A DNA stretch of 9,326 bases from an uncultured Clostridium sp. (GCA_946575275.1 CAMNZV010000042.1:1-9326); one strand, 5' to 3'. Positions 1 to 6,742 are shown, counted from the first letter of the stretch. Program-made: numbers and translations. Notes: generated from the letters alone by a model not told the origin.

Positions 1-25
1 AAAAAGTGTTATACATTGGTCTAAT

Positions 26-51
26 AAGCTCAGGTAACTATACCTGAGCTT
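26..51 (-). terminator. Inverted repeat, probable (bidirectional) terminator after the flippase gene
   Basis: An 11-bp perfect stem (26-36 paired with 41-51, arm AAGCTCAGGTA) encloses a 4-base loop. It lies about a dozen bases beyond the flippase stop codon, where an intrinsic terminator is expected. The run of Ts after the stem is short on both strands (CTTATT on the minus strand, CTTTAAA on the plus strand), so it is not a textbook terminator. It may serve transcripts arriving from both sides. Which gene lies to the left cannot be seen. Confidence 0.6.
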
Positions 52-62
52 TAAATGACTAA

Positions 63-1559
63 TTAATCCTCATTACCAAATCGCCCAAGATAAATAAATA
101 TTAAAAAAGACAATATAATAATTAATATATTTTTAAAAGGATTTAAAGTACCTAAAATATTAACTATACAAAGCTTTAAAATTAATAATGTTAGCAAGGT
201 TAAAAGTAAATAAATTATTATATTAGTAATAGATAAAGAAATATCAATATGCTTTTTAATTTCATAATAATTAATAATAAAACTAATTAAAGAAGTTAAA
301 AACAAGGTTATAGCATAGCCATAGATATTTATAGATTTAATAGGGGTAAATATATATAAAAACAATAATTCTAAAAAGGCTACTATTACAGAATTCCTTA
401 AAATTATACCCTGTTTATTTAAACCATTTAAAATACTACTCATTGGTACAGAAATGAAAAATACAGGGGCACATAAGCCAGCATATTTTATGTAGGTACC
501 AAGGTCTTGTCTATTATAAAACATTTCCCCTAAAGAGCTTGGAATTAACAGGCATATAACTGTTGTTGCAAGGCCAAGTAAAAAAGAAATTTTCAAAACC
601 TTTTTAATTCTAATTTTAGCATCATAAAAGTTTCCTTTAATAATAGTTTGGGAAAGATCTGGAATAAGCAAGGTATTAATAGATGATACTACAATTAAGG
701 GCATTCCAATTATCATCATTGCCATACCAGTAAATTTTCCTATAAGTGATAAGGCTTCACTATGTTCAAAACCTGCAGAAATTAAACATCTAGGTATTAC
801 TAAGGTAGATAAGGTATTAAAAATATTACTTAAAAATCCATTAAGGGTTAAAGGCACTGAAACAACTAAAACATTAAATAGTAATTGAGATAATCTTTCA
901 GGCTTTTCATAGGTTCTTTCAAGTTTTTTAATAGTTTTTTTATAATAAAAAAATAACAATAGCAAACTTTGAAGCTCTCCAATAGCTAAGGCTACATAAC
1001 ATAAAGACACTAAGGTAGTTAAGGTTTTAGCCTGAAAAATATATATTAAAATAGCTACAGTTGCTATTCTTAAAGCCTTTTCAAAAATATCAATTATAGA
1101 TGGAGCTGCAATTTTAGAGGAGCCCCAAAAAAAGCCCTTTAAAATATTTGATAATGCTATAAATATCATAGCAGGACAAGTTATTTTAATGGCTGTTATA
1201 GTTCTAGTATCGTTAATACCATAGGTACCTATAGCATCAGCTAAAAAAAATACAAGGGTTCCAATTAAAAGCCCCCAAATAAGATTAAAAAAGGACATAG
1301 CCTTAATTGTTCTAATTAAATTTGTATGTTGCTTTTTACCAGTGTATATTGCAGAAATTTGAGAAATAGAGGCGGCTACACCTGCACACATAACACAAAT
1401 AAATAGGTTGTATATAGGCATAACTAGGTTATAGAGGCCCATACCTTCAGCACCTAAAATATTTGATAAATATATTGAAAAAATAAAACCTAATATTCCC
1501 GTTGTAATGTTTGAGGCTGTAAGCATAAATGAATTTCTAAAAAAATTGTCCTTTGACAA
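63..1559 (-). CDS. SpoVB-type polysaccharide/lipid-linked sugar flippase (MurJ/MATE-like, multi-spanning membrane protein)
   Basis: This encodes a very hydrophobic protein of about 498 residues with roughly 12-14 membrane-spanning stretches, the usual size of the polysaccharide-biosynthesis transporter family that includes SpoVB and MurJ. The N-terminus carries the family pattern: a first helix (SFMLTASNITTGILGF), then a short segment containing LGAEGMGLYNLVMPIYNLF. Members flip lipid-linked cell-wall or polysaccharide precursors across the cytoplasmic membrane. SpoVB itself acts in spore cortex formation, but that role is not proven here. I chose the TTG at 1559-1557 as start because AAAGGAGTG sits 8 bases before it. 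An in-frame ATG at 1583 would add 8 residues but has no ribosome binding site and lies in a hairpin loop. The gene follows the M29 peptidase on the same strand, with an unusual hairpin over its start. Family placement is firm; the substrate is unknown. Confidence 0.85.
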   Translation of the reverse strand: MSKDNFFRNSFMLTASNITTGILGFIFSIYLSNILGAEGMGLYNLVMPIYNLFICVMCAGVAASISQISAIYTGKKQHTNLIRTIKAMSFFNLIWGLLIGTLVFFLADAIGTYGINDTRTITAIKITCPAMIFIALSNILKGFFWGSSKIAAPSIIDIFEKALRIATVAILIYIFQAKTLTTLVSLCYVALAIGELQSLLLLFFYYKKTIKKLERTYEKPERLSQLLFNVLVVSVPLTLNGFLSNIFNTLSTLVIPRCLISAGFEHSEALSLIGKFTGMAMMIIGMPLIVVSSINTLLIPDLSQTIIKGNFYDAKIRIKKVLKISFLLGLATTVICLLIPSSLGEMFYNRQDLGTYIKYAGLCAPVFFISVPMSSILNGLNKQGIILRNSVIVAFLELLFLYIFTPIKSINIYGYAITLFLTSLISFIINYYEIKKHIDISLSITNIIIYLLLTLLTLLILKLCIVNILGTLNPFKNILIIILSFLIFIYLGRFGNED

Positions 1560-1606
1560 AAAAATCACTCCTTTAAAGTACATTAAATATTATTCAAAGG
1601 AGTGAT
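1558..1606 (-). terminator. Hairpin plus T-run overlapping the flippase ribosome binding site and start codon
   Basis: On the minus strand, ATCACTCCTTT (1606-1596) pairs perfectly with AAAGGAGTGAT (1574-1564) across a 21-base loop, and six further Ts follow. That is the layout of an intrinsic terminator for the aminopeptidase gene, which ends at 1619. The 3' arm is also the flippase Shine-Dalgarno sequence, and the T-run leads straight into the TTG start. If formed in mRNA it would hide the ribosome binding site; if it terminates, the flippase would need readthrough or its own promoter. On the plus strand no T-run follows, so it should not terminate rightward transcripts. Confidence 0.65.
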
Positions 1607-1608
1607 AA

Positions 1609-1617
1609 ATTATAACA
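1609..1617 (-). promoter_or_regulatory. Possible extended -10 promoter for the flippase gene
   Basis: The minus strand reads TGTTATAAT, a perfect extended -10 (TG, one base, TATAAT), just past the aminopeptidase stop codon. No convincing -35 stands 16-18 bases upstream. Transcription would begin near 1602-1603, inside the 5' arm of the hairpin, leaving a shortened stem of about 7-8 bp over the ribosome binding site. In AT-rich DNA this match could be chance. Confidence 0.35.
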
Positions 1618-1618
1618 A

Positions 1619-2734
1619 TTATATTAAGTTTTCAGGATTTAAACATTTTAAAGAATCAATAACAAATATGCCATCTTTTCTAATTAAAACATCATCAAAG
1701 TAAATTTCTCCACCACCATATTCAGGTCTTTGTATTTGAACTAAATCCCAATGAACAGCAGATTTGTTGCTGTTATCAGCATCATCATAGCAGCTTCCAG
1801 GTGTAAAGTGAATTGAACCTGTTATCTTTTCGTCAAAAAGTATATCCTTCATTGGTTCATTAATATATGGATTAACTCCAAGAGCAAATTCACCAATATA
1901 TCTTGCACCTTCATCCATATCAAAAATTTCATTGATTTTTTCAGTATTATTTGAAGTAGCCTTTATAATTTTACCATCCTTAAAGGTTAAACTTACATTT
2001 TCAAAGGTAAAGCCTTGGTAAATTGATGGAGCATTATAAGTTATAGTTCCATTTACAGAATTTTTAACAGGAGCTGTGTAAACTTCACCATCTGGTATAT
2101 TCATTTCTCCAGAGCATTTTATAGCTGGAATATCCTTTATTGAAAAAGAAATATCTGTATCCTTTGCAATTATTCTAACTTTATCTGTTTTGTTCATTAA
2201 ATCAACTAAATTATCCATAGCCATACTCATTTTAGAATAGTCTAAGTTACAAACCTTAAAATAATAGTTTTCAAAGGCTTCAGTGCTCATATTTGCAGAT
2301 TGTGCCATTGAAGAATTAGGATATCTTAAAATAACCCACTTTGTTTTTGGAACTCTAATTTTCCCATGAACTGGCTCTTGAAACAATTTGTTAAATAGTG
2401 ACATTTTATCAGAAGGTACATCAGAAGTTTCAGCAGAGTTATTGAAAGCTCTTATTCCAATATAGGCATCCATATCAGACATTCTTAAAGCTTCATATTT
2501 TGCCATAAGATTAAGTTGTTTTTCATTACAATTTAACATTAATTCTCTGTCAACCTCTTTATTTTTTAGGGTTACAAAAGGAATTGCATTAGCTTTGTAA
2601 GCTTCCTTTACAAGTTCCTTTATAAGTGGCAAGCAATCTCCAATACCTTCAATTAATACTTTTTCATTTTCTTTTAAGTTACAAGAATAATTAATAAGGT
2701 TATGTGCTAATTTTTTAAATCTATCATCTGTCAT
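1619..2734 (-). CDS. M29-family metallo-aminopeptidase (AmpS/PepS type)
   Basis: A cytoplasmic aminopeptidase of 371 residues that should remove N-terminal amino acids from peptides using two metal ions. The M29 C-terminal signature is complete: NIPDGEVYTAP (about 212-222), IGEFALG (about 280-286), IHF (308-310) and VHWD (327-330). E217, E282, H309, H328 and D330 are the likely metal ligands by family comparison, with Y316 nearby as the usual active-site tyrosine. Length is slightly below the roughly 400-410 residues typical of the family, partly from a short stretch between the two histidine motifs. I chose the ATG at 2734 because AAGGAGG lies 8 bases before it. An upstream in-frame ATG at 2767 falls inside the promoter, so it should not be translated. 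The gene is divergent from the propeller gene and upstream of the flippase gene. Family assignment is secure; peptide preference is unknown. Confidence 0.92.
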   Translation of the reverse strand: MTDDRFKKLAHNLINYSCNLKENEKVLIEGIGDCLPLIKELVKEAYKANAIPFVTLKNKEVDRELMLNCNEKQLNLMAKYEALRMSDMDAYIGIRAFNNSAETSDVPSDKMSLFNKLFQEPVHGKIRVPKTKWVILRYPNSSMAQSANMSTEAFENYYFKVCNLDYSKMSMAMDNLVDLMNKTDKVRIIAKDTDISFSIKDIPAIKCSGEMNIPDGEVYTAPVKNSVNGTITYNAPSIYQGFTFENVSLTFKDGKIIKATSNNTEKINEIFDMDEGARYIGEFALGVNPYINEPMKDILFDEKITGSIHFTPGSCYDDADNSNKSAVHWDLVQIQRPEYGGGEIYFDDVLIRKDGIFVIDSLKCLNPENLI

Positions 2735-2757
2735 AATTTTTGCCTCCTTTTTTATAA

Positions 2758-2786
2758 AGTATAACATTTAACATAATTTTTGTGAA
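2758..2786 (-). promoter_or_regulatory. Sigma-A-like promoter of the aminopeptidase gene
   Basis: On the minus strand TTCACA (2786-2781, one mismatch to TTGACA) is followed after 17 bases by TATACT (2763-2758), with an extended TG one base before it. The predicted start is near 2751, giving a leader of about 17 bases that contains the AAGGAGG ribosome binding site. This agrees with the ATG at 2734 as the true start codon. Confidence 0.7.
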
Positions 2787-2813
2787 ATAACACATATTTT
2801 TAAGTAATATAAA
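2780..2813 (+). promoter_or_regulatory. Weak candidate promoter region for the propeller/methyltransferase-like/radical SAM genes
   Basis: The only obvious place for a rightward promoter is the 115-base divergent gap. TTGTGA (2780-2785) could be a -35, overlapping the -35 of the leftward promoter. The possible -10 boxes are TAATAT (2805-2810, 19-base spacer) and TATAAA (2808-2813, 22-base spacer), both with non-ideal spacing. The exact promoter is unresolved. Confidence 0.3.
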
Positions 2814-2849
2814 TATATTAATATAGAGAAATTTTTAAGAGGATGTGCT

Positions 2850-4043
2850 ATGAAGAAGGTATTTAAATTCCTATTAGTTTTATTAATAATATTTTTTATT
2901 TCACTTTCTGTCTATAAATATAAAGATGGATTTAGAATAAAAGTTTTTAGAAATAGTTTAAGTTTTTCAGTTGTAACTAGAAGTATTTCAAATGGCACAT
3001 CAATTGCCATAGATGAAAATAAAAATTTATATGTTGCCTATGACAATAATATAAAGGTTATTGACAAGGAGGGCACAGAAAGGGTAATTATAAAGGATTT
3101 AAAGGATAATATTGAGGATATAAAATATAAGGACAACTTAATATATCTTATTTCAGGACAGGAGCTTTATGAATATTCTATGGAAGATAAAACTTTAAAT
3201 GTTATACAAAGTAGTATTCCTAAAGGTGGAAATAATATACCTAGAAAATTATGTTTATATGAAGACAAGCTTTTGCTAGCAATTGGAAGTAGTACAAATG
3301 CTGGAATTAATGAAAAAGGACAAGTAGAAAAAATAGCTGTAAATACTGATGAATTATTAAATGGTGGATTATATGAAATAGAAGGTGAAAAGGTAAAAAT
3401 TTTTGCAGGTGGTATTAGAGGAATTACGGGAATTGACGTAAATAGCAAGGGCGAAGTTGTTGGTATTTTTAGTGGAATAAATAAGGATGATTCAAGAAAT
3501 ATAAATAGGGATACAGACTATATTTATAATATTTTAAAAGGAGAATGGTATGGCTTTCCAGACTTTTCAGGGGGGAACTATATAACTTCTCCAAGATTTA
3601 TGGGGGATAAAATAGTTGAACCATTAATTGATAAGCCCTGGAAAAAGATAGTTTTAGGTCCAATTATTGAGGCGGAAAAATTAAATTCTTTAAGGGAGAT
3701 TGCCATTGATAAAGAGGGAATAGTACTTGAGAAGGATAGCATAATTTACTTTAATAATGATAAAAAAACTCTTTCGATATTAACAGATAATATGGGAAAT
3801 ATGGATATTGCAAAGCTTTTAGATAAAAGTTATGTAACAGATATAATCTACAATAATAATGGTTTTTATATATTAGATAGTGGTGCATCAAGCGTATATT
3901 TACTAGAAAAAAATCAAAAAATAGATGGTTTTTTTCTTGAAAATATAGTTTGGATTTTAATAGGGGTATTAATAATAATTATTCTATCAATATTATTTGT
4001 TAAAAGGGGAGATAATAAAAATGAAAAAAACATTAGTAGTTAA
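2850..4043 (+). CDS. Membrane-anchored extracellular beta-propeller protein, glucose/sorbosone dehydrogenase-like
   Basis: This 397-residue protein has a short basic N-terminus and a hydrophobic helix (about 5-22) acting as signal or anchor. A large domain follows, and a second helix near the C-terminus (about 366-384) precedes a basic tail (VKRGDNKNEK). The large domain should therefore lie outside the membrane. It is rich in short strands and contains pieces resembling glucose/sorbosone dehydrogenase propellers: LLLAIGSSTNAG (141-152), GGIRGITGIDVNSKGEV (187-203) and GEWYGFPDFSGG (231-242). Known members are six-bladed propellers, some using PQQ. I cannot confirm catalytic or cofactor residues, so this may be a binding or sensing domain instead. 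The start is set by AAGAGG 7 bases before the ATG. The gene overlaps the next one by 23 bases, implying coupled expression. Fold is likely; function is unknown. Confidence 0.7.
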   Translation: MKKVFKFLLVLLIIFFISLSVYKYKDGFRIKVFRNSLSFSVVTRSISNGTSIAIDENKNLYVAYDNNIKVIDKEGTERVIIKDLKDNIEDIKYKDNLIYLISGQELYEYSMEDKTLNVIQSSIPKGGNNIPRKLCLYEDKLLLAIGSSTNAGINEKGQVEKIAVNTDELLNGGLYEIEGEKVKIFAGGIRGITGIDVNSKGEVVGIFSGINKDDSRNINRDTDYIYNILKGEWYGFPDFSGGNYITSPRFMGDKIVEPLIDKPWKKIVLGPIIEAEKLNSLREIAIDKEGIVLEKDSIIYFNNDKKTLSILTDNMGNMDIAKLLDKSYVTDIIYNNNGFYILDSGASSVYLLEKNQKIDGFFLENIVWILIGVLIIIILSILFVKRGDNKNEKNISS

Positions 4044-4518
4044 AATGGATTATATAGATATTTATGGTGATATTCTAGATGTATCAAATGAGGATTTAGG
4101 GGTAATATACAATATGTATAAGGATATTGAAGAGGAACTATCTATAGATTATGTAGATGATAATACAAAAAGGGTTCTTAAGGGAAGAAAGTATGACGCA
4201 TGTACTTTCTTCTTTAGTCTAAATAAAATATGGAGTTTAAGGGGAAGAGATACAGTTCTTAAGGAAGTAACATCATATTTAAATACTAATGGGAAAATAT
4301 TTTTTTGGGATATTAATAAACCTAAGTATAAAACTGTAAATAATAATATAAAAATTTTAATGCCAAGTGGGAAAATAAAAGGTGGAAATATTACTAATTA
4401 TAATCCATTATGTGAATGTAGTTATGATAAAATGTTAAAATTACTTAAGAAGTATTATATAATAGAAGAAACAAAAGTATGGAATGAAATGTTTTTCATA
4501 CAAGGGAAGAAAAAGTAA
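4021..4518 (+). CDS. Small degenerate class I methyltransferase-like protein, function unknown
   Basis: A soluble 165-residue protein. Parts resemble the later half of a Rossmann-fold SAM methyltransferase: KYDACTFFFSLNKI (57-70) resembles the strand carrying the motif II acidic residue and the following helix, and VLKEVTSYLNTNGKIFFWDINKP (79-101) resembles the usual helix, LKPGG-type turn and strand ending in a D. The early ILDVSNEDLGVIY (18-30) looks like a damaged motif I: the glycine-rich GxGxG loop that holds SAM is missing. Enzyme activity is therefore doubtful; it could be a partner or regulatory subunit. The ATG at 4021 is chosen because GGGGAG ends 9 bases before it; a TTG at 3997 would lie upstream of that site. 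The gene begins inside the propeller gene in another frame, and the radical SAM gene follows after 20 bases. Confidence 0.55.
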   Translation: MKKTLVVKMDYIDIYGDILDVSNEDLGVIYNMYKDIEEELSIDYVDDNTKRVLKGRKYDACTFFFSLNKIWSLRGRDTVLKEVTSYLNTNGKIFFWDINKPKYKTVNNNIKILMPSGKIKGGNITNYNPLCECSYDKMLKLLKKYYIIEETKVWNEMFFIQGKKK

Positions 4519-4538
4519 TGTTTGGAGGAACTTTTTAA

Positions 4539-6194
4539 ATGAAAATATTATTAACAGCTTTAAACTCTCAATATGTCCACAGTAATTTGGCAGTTAGGTA
4601 TTTAAAGGCATTTACTAAAGAATTACCCTATGAAGGTGTTATTCGAGAATTTACTATAAATGAAAGAGAAAGTATTATTTTAAAAGAAATTATAGCAGAA
4701 AAACCTGATATAGTATGTTTTTCAGTATATATCTGGAATGTAGAAATGGTTTTAAGAATTTCAAATTTAATTAAAGAGGTTAACAGTAATATTGAAATAC
4801 TTTTAGGAGGACCTGAAGTTTCCTATGATTCTAAAGAATATTTAAAAGATGAAGCTATAGACTATATTATTGAAGGTGAAGGGGAAAAAACCTTTTATGA
4901 ATTTGTATTGTATAAGCTAAATAGGTTTGATTTAAATAATATTAAAGGCCTTCATTATAAATTCAATGGAAATATAATTTCAAATGAAAATAGAGAACTT
5001 ATGAATATGGATGACCTTGTTTTCCCTTATGAAGATAATGAGGACTTAAATAATAAAATAGTTTATTATGAAGGGAGTCGAGGATGTCCATTTAAATGTT
5101 CTTATTGCTTGTCCTCAACCACTCATGGAGTTAGATTTCATAGTATAGAAAGAACTATAAAAGAACTTCAATATTTCATAGACAAAAATGTAAGACTTGT
5201 AAAGTTTGTTGATAGAACCTTCAATTGCAACCACAAATATGCTATGGCTATATGGAAATATTTAATTAATGCTGATACCAATACTAGATTTCACTTTGAA
5301 ATCTCAGCAGATATCTTAAAGGATGAAGAAATTACCTTGCTTCAAAGTGCAAAAAATGGGAGGTTTCAATTTGAAATAGGAGTTCAAACCACCAATAATA
5401 AGGTTTTAAACAATATTAATAGATTTGTTAATTTTGAAGATATAAAGGATAAGGTTGTAGAATTATCAAAAATAAAAAACATACATCAACATTTAGATTT
5501 AATAGCAGGACTTCCAGATGAGGACTATGAATCCTTTAAAAAGTCCTTTAATGATGTACATAGTATTAAACCTGAAATGCTTCAACTTGGCTTTCTAAAA
5601 TTGTTAAAGGGCTCAACCATGCGAGATGAAAGTTTAAAATATGGTATGAAATATTCTCCATATCCACCTTATGAAATATTAAAAACTAGTAAACTCTCTT
5701 ATTTTGACATAATAAATCTTAAAAAAGTAGAAGAAATGGTGGATAAATATTATAACAGTCAAAGCTTTAATAATATTTTAGAATTTTTTTATAAAAAGTT
5801 TGATACTGCCTTTGACTTCTTTCAATCCCTTGGAAACTTTTTTGAATGCAAAGGATATTTTAATCGAAATATTGGAAACACAGAATATTACAAGGTATTT
5901 TTAGATTATAATAAGGAAGTTTTAAAAGGAGATGAAAAATATTTAGTTGATATAGTTAAATATGATTATTTAAGACACAATAAAAAACGTGGAATGCCAG
6001 AATTTCTAAGGTATAATATTTCAAAAACTATTGAAGAAGAAATTAAAAATAAATACAGAGAAAGTTATTCCTTCAAGGATTATCAAATAGAGGAATTTTC
6101 AATAAATATTAATGATTATTTAATAAATGGAACTGTGAAACATGAAAAAACCTATTGTTTAGTTAACAAGGAAATGAATATTCCTTTCATTTAA
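4539..6194 (+). CDS. B12-binding-domain radical SAM protein (probable DUF4080 type)
   Basis: A 551-residue radical SAM enzyme with an N-terminal cobalamin-binding-like Rossmann domain (about 1-125: MKILLTALNSQYVHSNLA, then DIVCFSVYIWN and LLGGPEVS). The radical SAM core (about 173-370) holds the cluster motif CPFKCSYC (C183, C187, C190), followed by KFVDRTFN, FEIGVQTTN and DLIAGLPDEDY. The roughly 180-residue C-terminal region, with KLSYFDIINLKKVEEMVDKY at its start, looks like the DUF4080 domain. Such proteins use a [4Fe-4S] cluster to cleave S-adenosylmethionine; reactions of this subgroup are largely unknown. The N-domain lacks the DxHxxG motif that coordinates cobalt in base-off B12 proteins. 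GGAGG lies 10 bases before the ATG. The gene is third in the propeller/methyltransferase-like unit, with no clear terminator after it. Family confidence is high; substrate is unknown. Confidence 0.9.
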   Translation: MKILLTALNSQYVHSNLAVRYLKAFTKELPYEGVIREFTINERESIILKEIIAEKPDIVCFSVYIWNVEMVLRISNLIKEVNSNIEILLGGPEVSYDSKEYLKDEAIDYIIEGEGEKTFYEFVLYKLNRFDLNNIKGLHYKFNGNIISNENRELMNMDDLVFPYEDNEDLNNKIVYYEGSRGCPFKCSYCLSSTTHGVRFHSIERTIKELQYFIDKNVRLVKFVDRTFNCNHKYAMAIWKYLINADTNTRFHFEISADILKDEEITLLQSAKNGRFQFEIGVQTTNNKVLNNINRFVNFEDIKDKVVELSKIKNIHQHLDLIAGLPDEDYESFKKSFNDVHSIKPEMLQLGFLKLLKGSTMRDESLKYGMKYSPYPPYEILKTSKLSYFDIINLKKVEEMVDKYYNSQSFNNILEFFYKKFDTAFDFFQSLGNFFECKGYFNRNIGNTEYYKVFLDYNKEVLKGDEKYLVDIVKYDYLRHNKKRGMPEFLRYNISKTIEEEIKNKYRESYSFKDYQIEEFSININDYLINGTVKHEKTYCLVNKEMNIPFI

Positions 6195-6430
6195 GTAGCA
6201 TTCTAAGGGCTTAACGTAGATGGTGATAGTAAATAACAGTAAATATATTAATCTAAGGAAATATTAATAACTGGTGAACTTTTAAGTTTTAATAAAAAAA
6301 AGCCTTAAAAATCAGGATAAATAGTCGATATTTATAATAAAGCAAAGGTTAAATAGCTTTGCGTATAATTAAATTATAGAGTATAATATACTATATAAAG
6401 CATTATCTAGTATTGCAAAGGGGTGATATT
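6195..6430. other. Intergenic leader upstream of the V-type ATPase operon
   Basis: These 236 AT-rich bases separate the radical SAM gene from the ATPase operon. I see no convincing gene. No clear terminator follows the radical SAM gene; the only hint is a weak 7-bp pairing, TTTTAAG (6280-6286) with CTTAAAA (6304-6310), without a T-run after it. A second small hairpin pairs GCAAAG (6342-6347) with CTTTGC (6357-6362). The likely ATPase promoter lies in the last 75 bases. Confidence 0.6.
6359..6392 (+). promoter_or_regulatory. Probable promoter of the V-type ATPase operon
   Basis: A perfect TATAAT (6382-6387) stands 17 bases after TTGCGT (6359-6364, three matches to TTGACA). An overlapping TATACT (6387-6392) and an earlier TATAAT (6364-6369) are alternative -10 boxes. 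Starting near 6394 would give a leader of about 37 bases. The -10 lies in the middle of an imperfect 25-bp dyad (6374-6398), which might be an operator. AT-rich context lowers confidence. Confidence 0.45.
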
Positions 6431-6742
6431 TTGGCATTAGAAGCAATTAAACAAATCAAGGAGTCCCAGCTTGCAGCAGATGAATTAGTAAATCTTGCAA
6501 CAGAGGAAGCAAAAGAAATTATTAGTAAAGCCACTAAAGAGGCAAAGGATAATTACAATTTAATTATGAAAAAAGCAGAAGAAAAAAGAAAGGAAATAAT
6601 GGATAAGGCAGAAAAAGAAGGAAATGATATAGCTTTACCTATAATTTCAAAGGGACAGGATGAAGCTAAACAGATATTAGGTCTATCTTATGAAAAAAAG
6701 AAAAAAGCTATTAATTTAGTAATTGAGAAGGTTGTGGGATAA
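6431..6742 (+). CDS. ntpF: V/A-type ATPase peripheral stalk subunit G/H
   Basis: A 103-residue charged protein that is almost entirely helical, with heptad-like Lys/Glu/Ala/Ile spacing (for example LATEEAKEIISKATKEAKD) and a single proline near residue 70. This is the size and character of the G/H stalk subunit (NtpF in Enterococcus, AhaH in archaea). It pairs with subunit E to form the peripheral stalk linking the catalytic head to subunit I. Sequence alone gives little, but its place directly before subunits I, K and E makes the call strong. I chose the TTG at 6431 because AAAGGGGTG precedes it by 7 bases; another in-frame TTG at 6413 lies upstream of that site. The stop and the ATG of the next gene share one base (TAATG), indicating translational coupling. 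It is the first gene of the operon. Naming differs between species. Confidence 0.85.
   Translation: MALEAIKQIKESQLAADELVNLATEEAKEIISKATKEAKDNYNLIMKKAEEKRKEIMDKAEKEGNDIALPIISKGQDEAKQILGLSYEKKKKAINLVIEKVVG

Noticed and set aside
1560..1583. ATG start at 1583 for the flippase, adding MYFKGVIF
   Set aside because: It has no Shine-Dalgarno, lies in the hairpin loop, and the added residues are the translated ribosome binding site of the TTG start.
2735..2767. ATG start at 2767 for the aminopeptidase, adding 11 residues
   Set aside because: That ATG overlaps the extended -10 promoter, so it is upstream of the predicted transcript; the added codons span the AAGGAGG site.
3167..3448. Open frame of 93 codons on the minus strand
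   Set aside because: It lies entirely antisense to the propeller gene, lacks a ribosome binding site and resembles no protein; it is a shadow frame.
6220..6267. Possible 15-codon leader peptide (MVIVNNSKYINLRKY) before the ATPase operon, with AAGGG 10 bases upstream
   Set aside because: It is very short, has no run of a regulatory amino acid, no attenuator follows, and it lies upstream of the likely promoter.
6342..6362. GCAAAG/CTTTGC hairpin as a terminator for the radical SAM gene
   Set aside because: The stem is only 6 bp and is followed by GTATAATT rather than a T-run.
6195..6430. Riboswitch or tRNA in the gap before the ATPase operon
   Set aside because: I saw no cloverleaf, no conserved riboswitch core and no terminator/antiterminator pair.
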